Assembly (NCBI RefSeq): GCF_000807775.2
Contig: NZ_CP047385.1
Span: 4,960,001 to 5,024,000 of the forward strand
Origin: Pandoraea fibrosis
GTDB lineage: Bacteria; Pseudomonadota; Gammaproteobacteria; Burkholderiales; Burkholderiaceae
Direction: 5' to 3'
DNA: 64,000 bases
A model generated the notes under the pieces. It saw nothing but the letters and a program-made list of their open reading frames with translations, searched no databases and had not been told where the DNA came from. Within the stretch, counting starts at the first letter, position 1. Every line of letters starts with the position of its first letter. The translations under genes and the position numbers were made by a program. Positions 9,124 to 18,387 of the stretch are shown here, piece after piece.

Positions 9124-9708
9124 TCGTTGTGTCGCCTATCGCTTCGAATCGTTATATTGGGACGGGCGGGGGATGCCCGCCGCGCCGTGGTCTCCACGTC
9201 CGGTAGCGGCCGGGCGTGGTGCCTGGCTCACGGTGCCGCACTGCACTGGCACACGCGTGCCGATGGCCGGCATCCCCCTGAACACTGTCACCAACAGTGC
9301 ACAGGCCTTAAGGTATCACAGGTGCACTCGGTTATACTGCCAAGCAGTCTCCCAGCAGACCCGTGTCAGCCGGTAAGCGCCGTTCTCCTGAAATTCGGGA
9401 CGGCAGGAACTGGCATGAATGGTTGGTGCTCTAGTCTGAACCGCGTGTCGCTTCGCTTTGGAATCGCTTCCGCATCGTTTCCAAATCGTTTCGATACCGA
9501 ACGACAACAGCATCAACGCGACTAACGCGACGACGGCCCTTGCGGCTGCCTCGCATTCGGACTTCATACAGGCCTGACAGACAGCATGACATCACCGGTA
9601 CGGATGTACGACTCGCTCCCGCTGGCGCTCTCGCGCCTCACTCATCGACCGGACACTGGCCGTCATCTCACGGCTACCTTCCGCAAGTCTTCCGACACCA
9701 CGCGCCCT
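9124..9708. other. Gene-free region upstream of mltB
   Basis: This is the longest gene-poor stretch (585 nt). The left end holds the probable promoter of the deacetylase-family gene (TATAAC on the minus strand near 9150). Near 9330 a TTATACT resembles a plus-strand -10 hexamer. The mltB frame is open back to an ATG at 9586, so 9586-9708 might be translated. I see no other feature; short ORFs here lack ribosome binding sites and family resemblance. Confidence 0.45.
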
Positions 9709-10815
9709 ATGCGACTGTCGCGCCCCGTTCGCGCGCTCGGCGTTGCCCTGTGCATTGGCGCCTTCGCGCTGACGGCGGCCAGCGTGCACGCGCAGACGCG
9801 TCCGAAACAAGTGGCGCAGACAGAGTTCGAGGAAGAAGTGGTGCCGCAGCGCTACGCGGCGAACCCCGAGGTCGATGCATTCATCAACGACATCGTGGCG
9901 CGTGACGGTTTCGATCGCGCCGAGTTGCAGCGGGTGTTCTCGCGCGTTGTGTTCTCGCAGACGGCAGCGCGACTGGCCGCGCCGCCCGCTACGCCCGGTC
10001 AGAAGAACTGGACGAAGTACGAGCGCAATTTTCTCGACAACACACGCATCAATGGCGGCGTGCGTTTCTGGAATCAGAACGCCGCGGCGCTCTCGCGCGC
10101 GGCCAAGCAATATGGCGTGCCCGAGGAGATCATCGTCGCGATCATCGGCGTAGAGACGATCTACGGGCGCAACATGGGCAACTTCCGCACCATCGACGCC
10201 CTCACCACGCTCGCGTTCGACTATCCGCCCGCACGCAATCGCTCGGAACGCATGGCGCTCTTTCGCAACGAGCTGGAAAACCTGCTGCTCTATGCGCGTG
10301 AGCGCGGTGTCGACCCGTTCAGCATTTACGGCTCCTATGCGGGCGCCATCGGCATTCCGCAGTTCATGCCCTCCTCGATCCGTAACTACGCGGTCGACTA
10401 CACCGGCGATGGCAAGATCAATCTGACGACGGATGTGGCCGATGCCATCGGCAGCGTTGCCAACTTCCTCAGGCAGCATGGTTGGCAGCCAGGGCAACCG
10501 GTGGTCTGGAACATTGCCGGGGATCGCGGCAGTCAGGGGCTCGCGGAGGCCGGTGCCGACGGACAGCCCGAGCCGCACTGGAAGCTCGGCGACTTCATCA
10601 AGGCTGGCATGCTGATGAACGAGCCACGGCTCGACGTGGGCGCATCGCTCGACACGCCGGTGCTCATTGTCGATCTGCCGACACCGGGACAAGCCACGCA
10701 GTACCGCATGGGGCTGACCAACTTCTACGTCCTCACCCGCTACAACCGCAGCTTCTTCTATGCCATGTCGGTGTACGACCTGGCCGACGCTATCAAGGCA
10801 GCACGCGCACCGTAA
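9709..10815 (+). CDS. mltB: Lytic murein transglycosylase B
   Basis: A 368-residue periplasmic enzyme that cleaves the MurNAc-GlcNAc bond of peptidoglycan, leaving 1,6-anhydro ends. The catalytic Glu is in I-I-G-V-E-T-I-Y-G-R-N (Glu 149 from this start), and Y-A-G-A-I-G-I-P-Q-F-M-P-S-S is the SLT family 3 signature. A signal peptide (1-28, cleavage after VHA) follows the chosen ATG. There is no lipobox, unlike E. coli MltB, so it is probably soluble. The frame is open to an upstream ATG at 9586; I prefer 9709 because the signal peptide then starts the protein, though its ribosome binding site is poor. Confidence 0.88.
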   Translation: MRLSRPVRALGVALCIGAFALTAASVHAQTRPKQVAQTEFEEEVVPQRYAANPEVDAFINDIVARDGFDRAELQRVFSRVVFSQTAARLAAPPATPGQKNWTKYERNFLDNTRINGGVRFWNQNAAALSRAAKQYGVPEEIIVAIIGVETIYGRNMGNFRTIDALTTLAFDYPPARNRSERMALFRNELENLLLYARERGVDPFSIYGSYAGAIGIPQFMPSSIRNYAVDYTGDGKINLTTDVADAIGSVANFLRQHGWQPGQPVVWNIAGDRGSQGLAEAGADGQPEPHWKLGDFIKAGMLMNEPRLDVGASLDTPVLIVDLPTPGQATQYRMGLTNFYVLTRYNRSFFYAMSVYDLADAIKAARAP

Positions 10816-10861
10816 TTCCGGCGTCTCGGAATACCCGACGCGCATCGTCGTTCGCCATCAA

Positions 10862-10890
10862 AAAACGGGACCCTCGGGTCCCGTTTTCTT
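10862..10890 (+). terminator. Terminator between mltB and cysM (bidirectional)
   Basis: A stem of about 8 bp (10865-10872 with 10877-10884) is flanked by A-rich and T-rich runs. It lies between convergent genes and can serve both. Confidence 0.88.
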
Positions 10891-10947
10891 TGTGTCTGCG
10901 GCGCGAAGACGCCGTGCTGTCAGGCACCGCTGCATCGCCCTTTACGC

Positions 10948-11850
10948 TTACGCCGGGAACACGCCCGTCGACAGGTAACGATCGCCACGATCGCACACGA
11001 CGAACACGATGGTCGCGTTCTCGACTTCACGCGCCAGATTCAGGGCGATGTGGCACGCACCGGCCGCCGAAATACCGCAGAAGATGCCCTCTTCCGCTGC
11101 CATGCGGCGCGCCATGATTTCCGAGTCCGCCTGCGTTACCGAGATCGTGCGATCCACGCGTGCGCGATCGAAAATCTTCGGCAGATACGCTTCCGGCCAT
11201 TTGCGAATCCCTGGAATGCGCGATCCTTCGGCCGGCTCGGCGCCGATGATCTGCACCGCTTCGCTTTGCTCCTTCAGATACTGCGACACGCCCATGATCG
11301 TGCCCGTCGTGCCCATCGCGGAGACGAAGTGCGTGACGCGCCCTTCGGTATCGCGCCAGATTTCCGGACCGGTCGTTTCGTAGTGCGCACGCGGATTGTC
11401 CGGGTTCGAGAACTGGTCGAGGATGGTGCCGCGTCCGTCGCGCTGCATCTGCTCGGCGAGGTCGCGCGCGTATTCCATGCCGCCCTTGACCGGCGTGAGG
11501 ATGATTTCCGCACCGTAGGCGCCCATGCTCTGACGACGCTCGATAGAGAGGTCTTCCGGCATGATGAGGACCATCTTGTAGCCGCGAATGGCAGCCGCCA
11601 TCGCCAGTGCGATGCCGGTGTTGCCCGAGGTGGCTTCGATGAGCGTGTCGCCCGGTTTGATGCGGCCGCGCAATTCCGCGTGCTTGATCATCGACAGCGC
11701 CGGACGGTCTTTCACCGAACCCGCCGGGTTGTTGCCCTCGAGCTTGCCGAGAATCACGTTGTTTCGGCGGCGGATGTCGTCGTCGGGCAAACGCACCAGT
11801 TGCACCAACGGCGTATTGCCGATGGTGTCTTCGATAGTCTTATAGGCCAT
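10948..11850 (-). CDS. cysM: Cysteine synthase B (O-acetylserine sulfhydrylase)
   Basis: A 300-residue PLP enzyme that makes cysteine from O-acetylserine and sulfide or thiosulfate. Lys 47 in N-P-A-G-S-V-K-D-R is the PLP Schiff-base residue, and E-A-T-S-G-N-T-G-I-A is the phosphate/substrate loop. Features such as SIERR and the C-terminal CDRGDRYLSTGVF region favour CysM over CysK. The start at 11850 matches the family N terminus (TIEDTIGNTPLV). It connects functionally to the sulfate assimilation genes at the right end of the window but is not adjacent to them. Confidence 0.93.
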   Translation of the reverse strand: MAYKTIEDTIGNTPLVQLVRLPDDDIRRRNNVILGKLEGNNPAGSVKDRPALSMIKHAELRGRIKPGDTLIEATSGNTGIALAMAAAIRGYKMVLIMPEDLSIERRQSMGAYGAEIILTPVKGGMEYARDLAEQMQRDGRGTILDQFSNPDNPRAHYETTGPEIWRDTEGRVTHFVSAMGTTGTIMGVSQYLKEQSEAVQIIGAEPAEGSRIPGIRKWPEAYLPKIFDRARVDRTISVTQADSEIMARRMAAEEGIFCGISAAGACHIALNLAREVENATIVFVVCDRGDRYLSTGVFPA

Positions 11851-11966
11851 TGCGCTAAGCTTTTTCGGTCGGGAATCGAAACATTCTAATCCACCGGCCA
11901 TGACCGCGCTCAGGGTAGGGCTACGGCCGGACATCGCCCCCGCGAATATCCGGCCACCCGGGGGCC

Positions 11967-12734
11967 TCAGGACTTCGGCGCGCTGGCCGGCGACGGGGCC
12001 TTGGCCTTCTTCGACTTGGACGGCTTGGCCGACGTCGAATCGGTCGCCGTAGCTGCCGGGGCCGACGCCGCCGACGGGGTCGCCGCTGCCTTGGCCGACT
12101 TGGCGTCCTTCGACTTCTTCGACTTGGTTGCCTTCGTGTCAGACGCCCCTGCAGCCGATGCGGCTGCCGGAACCGGCGTACCGGGCTTGGCCGGCGTGGC
12201 CGTCGGCCCAGGGGTGGCGGGCTTCATGGTCTGGCCAGCGGCCGGGGTGGGAGTCGGCGTCTTCTGCGTGGCCGTGGCCGGCATGGTCGCTGCCGGGGTT
12301 GCCGGTGTCGGGGCGGCCGTTACGGGCTTGGCCGGGGCCGCAGGCGCAGCAGGCGTTTGCGCGGCCTGTGGTGCCGGCTTGGACGGTGTCGCAGGCGCCT
12401 GCGCTGTCGGCGCGGGGGTTGACGGGGATTTTGCCGCCGGTGTCGGCGCGGCCGGGACCGCAGCACCGCCCTGTCCGTTGATCGTCATGCCTTCGGATTG
12501 GAGCGTGGAGACGGACTTGGCCCCCAGTCCCTTCACGCGTTTGGCCACATCCGCGGCGTCCTTGTAGGGGCCGTGGGCATTGCGCTCGTCGATGATGGCC
12601 TTGGATTTGACCGGCCCAATGCCCTTGAGCGTTTCGAGCTGCGTCTGGTCGGCGGAATTGATGTCGACGGCGGCCATGGCCAGGCCGCACAGGGTGAAAA
12701 AGGCAACAACCGCCAGCAAGAGTTTGCGAAGCAT
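11967..12734 (-). CDS. ComEA-type helix-hairpin-helix protein with long K/A/P-rich tail
   Basis: A 255-residue protein with three parts. Residues 1-21 form a signal peptide (cleavage near AMA-AVD). Residues 22-85 contain the ComEA-type helix-hairpin-helix DNA-binding domain (INSADQTQLETLKGIG pattern). Residues 90-255 are a low-complexity tail rich in Ala, Pro, Thr and, toward the end, K-S-K-K-S-K-type clusters. ComEA binds incoming DNA in the periplasm during natural transformation. Ordinary beta-proteobacterial ComEA-like proteins are near 100 residues, so the tail is unusual and resembles histone H1 tails. It follows rfaD on the same strand beyond a terminator. Confidence 0.8.
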   Translation of the reverse strand: MLRKLLLAVVAFFTLCGLAMAAVDINSADQTQLETLKGIGPVKSKAIIDERNAHGPYKDAADVAKRVKGLGAKSVSTLQSEGMTINGQGGAAVPAAPTPAAKSPSTPAPTAQAPATPSKPAPQAAQTPAAPAAPAKPVTAAPTPATPAATMPATATQKTPTPTPAAGQTMKPATPGPTATPAKPGTPVPAAASAAGASDTKATKSKKSKDAKSAKAAATPSAASAPAATATDSTSAKPSKSKKAKAPSPASAPKS

Positions 12735-12773
12735 GATGTGTTCCTTATGAGGTCACTCGGGCCAATATCGTGG

Positions 12774-12791
12774 ATACCCCCGATACCTCCT
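12774..12791. repeat. Two 9-bp tandem units upstream of comEA-like gene
   Basis: Two adjacent 9-nt units (gataccccc and gatacctcc, one mismatch) lie 40 nt upstream of the comEA-like start. Two copies alone are weak evidence; they are listed because better 9-bp repeats occur elsewhere. Confidence 0.35.
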
Positions 12792-12837
12792 TAACGCCCC
12801 AGTGCGTCTGCGGATGACATCCGACACGATTTAAAGC

Positions 12838-12866
12838 AAAACGGGGAGCCGTCTGGCTCCCCGTTT
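12838..12866 (-). terminator. Terminator after rfaD
   Basis: A perfect 12-bp stem (12838-12849 region with 12855-12866) has a 4-nt loop. On the minus strand the stem ends in a T-rich tract. It lies 37 nt beyond the rfaD stop and probably ends the LPS gene run. Confidence 0.9.
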
Positions 12867-12902
12867 GTCCGGCGCTCGTTGGCAACCCCGGCGCCCCGGC
12901 GC

Positions 12903-13907
12903 TTACTGCGCGAGCAGCCAGCGCACGTAACGCGATACCCCTTCGCCCACCGTGTAGAACGGCTGCTGATAGCCGCCCGCCTGACGCAGATGGTCGATGT
13001 TCGCCTGCGTAAAGCACTGATACTTGCCGCGCAGCGCGTCCGGGAACGGGATGTACTCCACCAGCCCCTGTTTGACCAATTCGTCGAGCGTTAGCGGAGC
13101 TTCGCCGGCCTCTGCACGCAGCGTGTTGATCACAGCCACGGCGATGTCGTTGAAAGGCTGCGCACGGCCCGAGCCCAGGTTGAAGATACCGCTGCGCTCC
13201 GGATGATCGAAGAAGTGCAGGTTGACCTTGACCACGTCTTCTACCGACACGAAATCGCGGCTTTGCGTGCCGGCAGCGTAACCGTTGTACTCGCCGAAGA
13301 GTTTCACCCGGCCATTGGCGCGGAATTCGTTGAAGTTGTGATACGCGACCGATGCCATCCGCCCCTTGTGCGCTTCACGCGGGCCGTACACATTGAAGTA
13401 ACGGAAACCCGCCACCTGACTCGGCAGCTTGCCGCCAGCGTCACGCATGGCGCGACGCACGATCTGGTCGAACAGGAATTTCGAGTAACCGTAGACGTTC
13501 AGCGGCTTCTCGTACTCACGCGTTTCCACGAAGGTTTCCGACGCGCCATACGTTGCCGCCGACGATGCATAGAGAAACGGCACGGTCTGAGCCTGGCACG
13601 CTTCGAACAACGCACGCGTGTAGCGGAAGTTGTTCTCCATCATGTAGCGGCCGTCCGTCTCCATCGTGTCGGAGCAAGCGCCTTCGTGGAAGATCGCACG
13701 CACACGGCCGAAATCACGGCGCTGGAAGCGCGCGACAAAATCGGTCTTGTCGAGATAATCACTGATCTCGCAATCGACCAGATTGCGGAATTTGTCGGCA
13801 CGCGTGAGATTGTCGACCGCGACGATATCGGTCTCGCCACGCTCGTTGAGGGCTTTGACAAGGTTCGCGCCGATGAAACCGGCGGCGCCGGTCACGATGA
13901 TGGTCAT
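12903..13907 (-). CDS. rfaD: ADP-L-glycero-D-manno-heptose 6-epimerase
   Basis: A 334-residue SDR-fold epimerase (HldD/RfaD) that makes ADP-L,D-heptose for the LPS inner core. The NADP-binding glycine motif T-G-A-A-G-F-I-G is at residues 6-13, and the catalytic Y-x-x-x-K is Tyr 139 to Lys 143. The ATG at 13907 overlaps the rfaE stop (ATGA), so translation is coupled to the kinase that acts earlier in the same pathway. A longer upstream reading of this frame is a shadow of rfaE. Confidence 0.95.
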   Translation of the reverse strand: MTIIVTGAAGFIGANLVKALNERGETDIVAVDNLTRADKFRNLVDCEISDYLDKTDFVARFQRRDFGRVRAIFHEGACSDTMETDGRYMMENNFRYTRALFEACQAQTVPFLYASSAATYGASETFVETREYEKPLNVYGYSKFLFDQIVRRAMRDAGGKLPSQVAGFRYFNVYGPREAHKGRMASVAYHNFNEFRANGRVKLFGEYNGYAAGTQSRDFVSVEDVVKVNLHFFDHPERSGIFNLGSGRAQPFNDIAVAVINTLRAEAGEAPLTLDELVKQGLVEYIPFPDALRGKYQCFTQANIDHLRQAGGYQQPFYTVGEGVSRYVRWLLAQ

Positions 13908-14893
13908 GTCAGTTCGGAAAAGAGTTCGTTGTAGTCCACGGTCGCCGTACCCAGCTTGCCCACGACGATACTGCCTGCGCGATTGGCCAGCACGACGGCC
14001 TGCGCCAGCGGCAGGCCGGCAGAGAGCGACGCCGCAAGCGTTGCGATCACGGTATCTCCGGCACCCGACACGTCGTACACTTCCCGCGCCTGGGCCGGCA
14101 CATGCAACGCACCGCCCTCGGTGAAGAGCGTCATGCCCTCTTCCGAACGCGTGAGCAGCAGCGCTTCGAGGTTCAGCGACTCCCGCAGGTTCTGCGCACG
14201 CGCCGTGAGGTCGTCCTCCGAGCGCCATTCGCCCACGACCTGCTGCAATTCCGCCCGGTTCGGGGTCAGGATCGTGGCGCCGCGATAGCGCTCGTAGTCG
14301 CTGCCCTTCGGGTCGACGAGAACCGCCTTACCCGCCGCGCGTGCGGCATCGATCATCGGTTGAACGTGCGTCAGACCGCCCTTCGCGTAGTCGGAGAGCA
14401 ACACGACGTCGTAGCTGGCAAGCAGTTGACGATACTGGTCGAGCACCGCCAGCAATACCTCATGCGCCGGCTGATTCTCGAAGTCGATGCGCAGCAGTTG
14501 CTGCTGACGCGACACGATGCGCAGCTTGATCGTCGTGGCCAGATGGGCGTCTCGCGTCACGTAGGCGGTGACACCGCTCGTATCGAGCATGTCGACGACA
14601 CGCTCGGCCGGCTCGTCTTCACCCAGCACGCATAGCAGACCGGCCTGCGCACCCAGCGATGTAGCGTTGAGCGCCACGTTCGCCGCACCACCCAAACGCT
14701 CTTCATTGCGCTTGACGTGCACGACCGGCACCGGGGCTTCCGGCGAAATGCGATTGACGTCGCCAAACCAGTAGCGATCGAGCATCACGTCGCCAACGAT
14801 CAGCACGCGCGCGCGACTGAAAGCCTCGCGAGGTACCGTAGGCACGCCCGGTGCCTGGACCGTGCGCGTGAGCGAAGTTGCCGTCGAAGTCAT
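13904..14893 (-). CDS. rfaE: D-glycero-beta-D-manno-heptose-7-phosphate kinase
   Basis: A 329-residue PfkB/ribokinase-family kinase that phosphorylates heptose 7-phosphate at C1 in ADP-heptose synthesis. The C-terminal ATP/anion-hole motif G-A-G-D-T is near residues 277-281 (catalytic Asp about 280), and the N-terminal glycine-rich [10 protein letters not shown] segment is present. The protein ends at the kinase domain, so unlike E. coli HldE it lacks the fused adenylyltransferase. A separate gene (hldC/rfaE2) must lie elsewhere. Confidence 0.93.
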   Translation of the reverse strand: MTSTATSLTRTVQAPGVPTVPREAFSRARVLIVGDVMLDRYWFGDVNRISPEAPVPVVHVKRNEERLGGAANVALNATSLGAQAGLLCVLGEDEPAERVVDMLDTSGVTAYVTRDAHLATTIKLRIVSRQQQLLRIDFENQPAHEVLLAVLDQYRQLLASYDVVLLSDYAKGGLTHVQPMIDAARAAGKAVLVDPKGSDYERYRGATILTPNRAELQQVVGEWRSEDDLTARAQNLRESLNLEALLLTRSEEGMTLFTEGGALHVPAQAREVYDVSGAGDTVIATLAASLSAGLPLAQAVVLANRAGSIVVGKLGTATVDYNELFSELT

Positions 14894-14910
14894 TCGTCGC
14901 TCCAGGAAAT

Positions 14911-16284
14911 TCAGGCGGGCTTGTGCAGATCGCGGCCAATCGCGTGGTACTCGATGCCGAGTTCCTGCATGGCTTCCGGATCGTACAAATTACGACCGTC
15001 GAAAATCAGCGGCAACGACAGTGCCGTTTTGACTTTCGCAAAGTCCGGGCTGCGGAAGGCCTTCCACTCCGTGACGATAACGAGTGCGTCGGCGCCCGTC
15101 AGCGTGTCGTTCTGCGTCGCACAGAATTCGATGCGGGCATGCGCTGCGGCATCGTCTGCGAAGTCCAGCGCGATCACGCGACGAGCTTCGTCGAGCGCCA
15201 CCGGGTCGTAGGCTCGCACACGAGCCCCCCGGCGCACGAGTTCTTCGATGACGCGACGGCTGGGCGCCTCACGCATGTCGTCCGTATTCGGCTTGAACGC
15301 CAGCCCCCACAGTGCAAATGTCTTGTCCGACAGATCGTCGCCAAGGCGCTTGACGATCTTTTCGATCAACACCGTCTTTTGGGTTTCATTCACCGCTTCC
15401 ACGGCGTTAAGAATACGCAGCGGCAAGCCATAGTCCTCGGCGGTTCGCACAAGTGCCTGCACATCCTTCGGGAAGCACGAGCCGCCGTAACCGCAACCGG
15501 CATACAGGAAGTGATAGCCAATGCGCGGGTCGGAACCGATGCCCTGACGCACATCTTCGATATCCACGCCGACGCGATCGGCCAGATTGGCCAGTTCGTT
15601 CATGAACGAGATACGGGTGGCCAGCATGGCGTTCGCCGCGTACTTGGTGAACTCCGCCGAGCGCACGTCCATGTAAAGCGTGCGTTCGTGATTGCGGTTG
15701 AACGGCGAGTACAGACGCTTCATCATCGCGCGCGCCTGTTGGCCGTCGGTGTCGTCGTCCACCCCGATCACGATGCGGTCCGGACGCATGAAATCGTCCA
15801 CCGCCGCGCCTTCCTTCAGGAATTCGGGATTCGAGACAACGGAGAACGACACGTCCTCGCCCCGCTTGGCCAGTTCTTCGGCCACGGCGACACGCACCTT
15901 GTCGGCCGTGCCTACCGGCACCGTCGATTTGTCGACGATCACCTTGAAGCTCTTGGCGTAACGACCAATGTTGCGCGCCGCGGCCACCACGTATTGCAGA
16001 TCGGCGGAGCCATCTTCGTCCGGGGGCGTGCCCACGGCGATGAACTGTACATCGCCGTGCGCGACAGACGCTTCGATGTCCGTCGAAAAGTGCAATCGGC
16101 CGGCTTCGCGATTGCGCGCGATGATTTCCTGCAGACCGGGTTCGTGAATCGGCACACCGCCGTTGTTCAGAATGTCGATCTTGCGCTGATCGACGTCGAG
16201 ACAGAACACGTCGTTGCCGACGTCCGCGAGACAAGCGCCCGTAACGAGGCCGACGTATCCGGAGCCGATGATGGTGACTTTCAT
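14911..16284 (-). CDS. ugd: UDP-glucose 6-dehydrogenase
   Basis: A 457-residue enzyme oxidising UDP-glucose to UDP-glucuronate with two NAD+. The N-terminal Rossmann motif G-S-G-Y-V-G-L begins at residue 7, and the catalytic Cys lies in [10 protein letters not shown] near residue 260. UDP-glucuronate feeds 4-amino-4-deoxy-arabinose decoration of lipid A and exopolysaccharides, in keeping with the rfaE-rfaD genes downstream. The gap to rfaE is 17 nt, and to lapB upstream 21 nt, so all are likely co-transcribed. Confidence 0.95.
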   Translation of the reverse strand: MKVTIIGSGYVGLVTGACLADVGNDVFCLDVDQRKIDILNNGGVPIHEPGLQEIIARNREAGRLHFSTDIEASVAHGDVQFIAVGTPPDEDGSADLQYVVAAARNIGRYAKSFKVIVDKSTVPVGTADKVRVAVAEELAKRGEDVSFSVVSNPEFLKEGAAVDDFMRPDRIVIGVDDDTDGQQARAMMKRLYSPFNRNHERTLYMDVRSAEFTKYAANAMLATRISFMNELANLADRVGVDIEDVRQGIGSDPRIGYHFLYAGCGYGGSCFPKDVQALVRTAEDYGLPLRILNAVEAVNETQKTVLIEKIVKRLGDDLSDKTFALWGLAFKPNTDDMREAPSRRVIEELVRRGARVRAYDPVALDEARRVIALDFADDAAAHARIEFCATQNDTLTGADALVIVTEWKAFRSPDFAKVKTALSLPLIFDGRNLYDPEAMQELGIEYHAIGRDLHKPA

Positions 16285-16305
16285 GATTGCGCGAACTTAA
16301 AGAAA

Positions 16306-17481
16306 TTAGGAGGCCGCGGGCACGTCGGCACGGCGCGGCGTATAGGTCTCCCAGCCATTACAGCCGGGGCATTGCCAGTAGAACAGTCGCGCGCGGAAGC
16401 CGCACTGATCGCAGACGTAGCGCGGCAACGACTTGGTGCGTTGGGTGATGAGCTTGCCCATCAGTTGAAGATCGGACTGCGTGTCTCCAGAGGCTGTCGC
16501 GGCGTGCGCTTCGAGCAGGCGCGTCATGCCCAGCGCGCTCGGCGCGCGATGCATCTGCTCTCGCATGAGCTTGAGCGCCGCTTCCGGCCCCTCGAGCGCC
16601 ATCGTCTTTTCGTAGACGATCTCAAGCAAATCGTCCGACGGATTTTTTCGCAGTCCTTCGCGCAACACGGCGAGTCCTTCGGGGGCACGGTCGACGGCCT
16701 CATACGCACGCATCAGACGCTTGGCCGCCAGGCCCAGATACACCGGATTCTGTTGCTCGATGGTGCTCAACACATTCAAGGCGCCCTGCGCGTCGCCTGC
16801 GGCGAGCAGCATATCGCCGCGCAGCAACGGTGCGCGCACGTTCGCGGGATTGATCGCAAGCGCGGCGTCCAGCGCTTGCGTCACCGACTCGATGTCCTTG
16901 CGCTGCAGCGCTTCCTGCGCCAGTTCGCAGTGAAACTGCGCCATCTCCTTGCGGTACGACACCGCGGGATCGAGATCGCTAAGCGTCTCAGCCTCGGTCA
17001 GCGCCTTGCGCCATTCTTTCTCGATCTGATAGATCGTGAGCTTCGCGTGTTGCGCGGCCTTGGCGTATGCGCCCGTCTGCAGACGACCGAACGCCTCTTC
17101 GGCGCGGTCAAGCAGGCCTGCCTTGAGGAAGTCGTGGCCCAGCTCATAGAGCGCATGCTCCTGGTCGGCTTGCGGCAGATCGTCACGCGAGAGCAGGTTC
17201 TGATGCACGCGAATGGCGCGCTCCGTTTCGCCCCGACGACGGAAGAGACTGCCCAGCGCGAAGTGCAGCTCGGTGGTCTCAGGGTCGAGCTTGGCGACCT
17301 CGATGAAGGCATCGATCGCCTTGTCGGGCTGCTCGTTGAGCAGGAAGTTCAGACCGCGAAAATAGGATGCCGGCAGATTGCGGCTCTCGGAGAGCAGGCT
17401 GCGCAGATCCAGGCGTGCGGCTACCCAGCCGCAGCCGAAAATCACGGGGATGGCTAATAGCCACCAGACCTCGAATTCCAT
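16306..17481 (-). CDS. lapB: Lipopolysaccharide assembly protein B
   Basis: A 391-residue LapB (YciM). An N-terminal transmembrane anchor (about 5-22) precedes tetratricopeptide repeats (about 35-340) facing the cytoplasm and a C-terminal rubredoxin-like metal site with Cys 357, 360, 371 and 374. In E. coli LapB presents LpxC to the FtsH protease and so limits LPS synthesis. Length and domain order match the family. Its place between lapA and ugd-rfaE-rfaD puts LPS control beside LPS precursor synthesis. Confidence 0.93.
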   Translation of the reverse strand: MEFEVWWLLAIPVIFGCGWVAARLDLRSLLSESRNLPASYFRGLNFLLNEQPDKAIDAFIEVAKLDPETTELHFALGSLFRRRGETERAIRVHQNLLSRDDLPQADQEHALYELGHDFLKAGLLDRAEEAFGRLQTGAYAKAAQHAKLTIYQIEKEWRKALTEAETLSDLDPAVSYRKEMAQFHCELAQEALQRKDIESVTQALDAALAINPANVRAPLLRGDMLLAAGDAQGALNVLSTIEQQNPVYLGLAAKRLMRAYEAVDRAPEGLAVLREGLRKNPSDDLLEIVYEKTMALEGPEAALKLMREQMHRAPSALGMTRLLEAHAATASGDTQSDLQLMGKLITQRTKSLPRYVCDQCGFRARLFYWQCPGCNGWETYTPRRADVPAAS

Positions 17482-17547
17482 GAATGCGTGTTGTCGTTGA
17501 AACAGTCGATGAGGATGGCGAGAGTCGTGCGCCGGGTCGCCGTCGCC

Positions 17548-17841
17548 TTAGACGGGCGGCAGCATCGGCGGTTGATCGCTTGCCTCGGGGTCCCGCTGCG
17601 CACGCGCCAGATCGCGTCGCGAGCGGCGCAACTCCAGGCGTTGGCGCATCAGGCTCGGCAAGGTGGCGAGCACACCAATGACGCCACCGACCACGAAAAA
17701 CGCCAGACCGATCATGATGAGCGGCGCTGTCCACGTATGACCCAGGAACAGGTTCAACGTAACCTCGCCCGTGTTGGCGAGCGCGAGGCACAGCAACACC
17801 ACGAACACGATGAGACGAACGATCCAAACAATCAGCTTCAT
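17548..17841 (-). CDS. lapA: LapA-domain inner membrane protein
   Basis: A 97-residue protein with two transmembrane helices (about 4-23 and 40-62) joined by a short loop with the N-T-G-E-V-T-L-N-L-F-L pattern of LapA/DUF1049. A basic coiled C-terminal tail (about 65-90) faces the cytoplasm. LapA partners LapB in LPS regulation, and lapB follows 66 nt downstream. An inverted repeat in its leader (17896-17923) may affect expression. Confidence 0.9.
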   Translation of the reverse strand: MKLIVWIVRLIVFVVLLCLALANTGEVTLNLFLGHTWTAPLIMIGLAFFVVGGVIGVLATLPSLMRQRLELRRSRRDLARAQRDPEASDQPPMLPPV

Positions 17842-17895
17842 GCCGAAAGGCTCCTGCGGCAGGCTTGCCGTATGTTTTGCAACTTGAGCGGCCTT

Positions 17896-17923
17896 GCATG
17901 AACGATATCGACACCGTTCATGC
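17896..17923. promoter_or_regulatory. Perfect 9-bp inverted repeat in lapA leader
   Basis: GCATGAACG (17896-17904) and CGTTCATGC (17915-17923) form a perfect 9-bp inverted repeat with a 10-nt spacer. It lies 55-82 nt upstream of lapA, just downstream of a candidate minus-strand -10 (TACAAT, 17945-17950). It could be a protein operator or an RNA hairpin in the leader. No -35 with good consensus is visible. Confidence 0.5.
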
Positions 17924-18031
17924 GCCGGGCTGGCACGTGGGCGTATTGTACCGGATGTGCTCTGTGAGGCGTCGTTCCTGCAGCGCGCTTCACATTTGCG
18001 TCAATGGCGCGCACCCGCCTCCACCAGACGC

Positions 18032-18060
18032 AAAAAAAGCGCCCGAAGGCGCTTTTTTTG
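18032..18060 (-). terminator. Terminator after ihfB (bidirectional)
   Basis: A 6-bp GC-rich stem (18038-18043 with 18048-18053) has a CGAA loop and is flanked by A7 and T7. It lies 22 nt past the ihfB stop and separates rpsA-ihfB from lapAB. Confidence 0.92.
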
Positions 18061-18081
18061 CGTAGTAGATCCCAAAGGGCC

Positions 18082-18375
18082 TTATTGGTCCGACGCCTTG
18101 TGATCAACCCGCTCTCGCAACTCCTTGCCTGGCTTGAAGTGAGGCACGAATTTCTCCGGCACCAACACTTTCTCGCCCGACTTCGGGTTGCGGCCGACGC
18201 GCGGTGGCCGACGGTTGAGCCCAAAACTACCGAATCCGCGGATCTCGATTCGATGACCGCGCGCAAGCGCGTCAGCCATCGCGTCGAGAATTGTCTTCAC
18301 CGCGAAATCGGCGTCCTTGAGCACCAACTGGGGGAACCGCGCCGCCAACTGGTTGACCAATTCAGACTTGGTCAT
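18082..18375 (-). CDS. ihfB: Integration host factor beta subunit
   Basis: A 97-residue HU/IHF-family DNA-bending protein. It starts [15 protein letters not shown], as IHF-beta does. The DNA-binding motif [18 protein letters not shown] is at about residues 47-64, including the Pro that intercalates DNA. It follows rpsA by 12 nt, the conserved rpsA-ihfB pairing. Confidence 0.95.
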   Translation of the reverse strand: MTKSELVNQLAARFPQLVLKDADFAVKTILDAMADALARGHRIEIRGFGSFGLNRRPPRVGRNPKSGEKVLVPEKFVPHFKPGKELRERVDHKASDQ

Positions 18376-18387
18376 AGGCCTTGGACC

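Noticed and set aside
7789..9525. 578-codon plus-strand frame
   Set aside because: It is antisense to the hydratase and deacetylase-family genes and lacks a start with a ribosome binding site.
12903..14228. 441-residue reading of rfaD
   Set aside because: The extra N-terminal part is a shadow of rfaE, rich in Arg/Gly/Ala, while the start at 13907 gives the conserved [13 protein letters not shown] and an ATGA overlap.
14878..17457. 859-codon open frame on the plus strand
   Set aside because: It runs antisense to ugd and lapB, both well-supported genes. Its composition (R, H, Q rich) is that expected from reading GC-rich coding DNA backwards.
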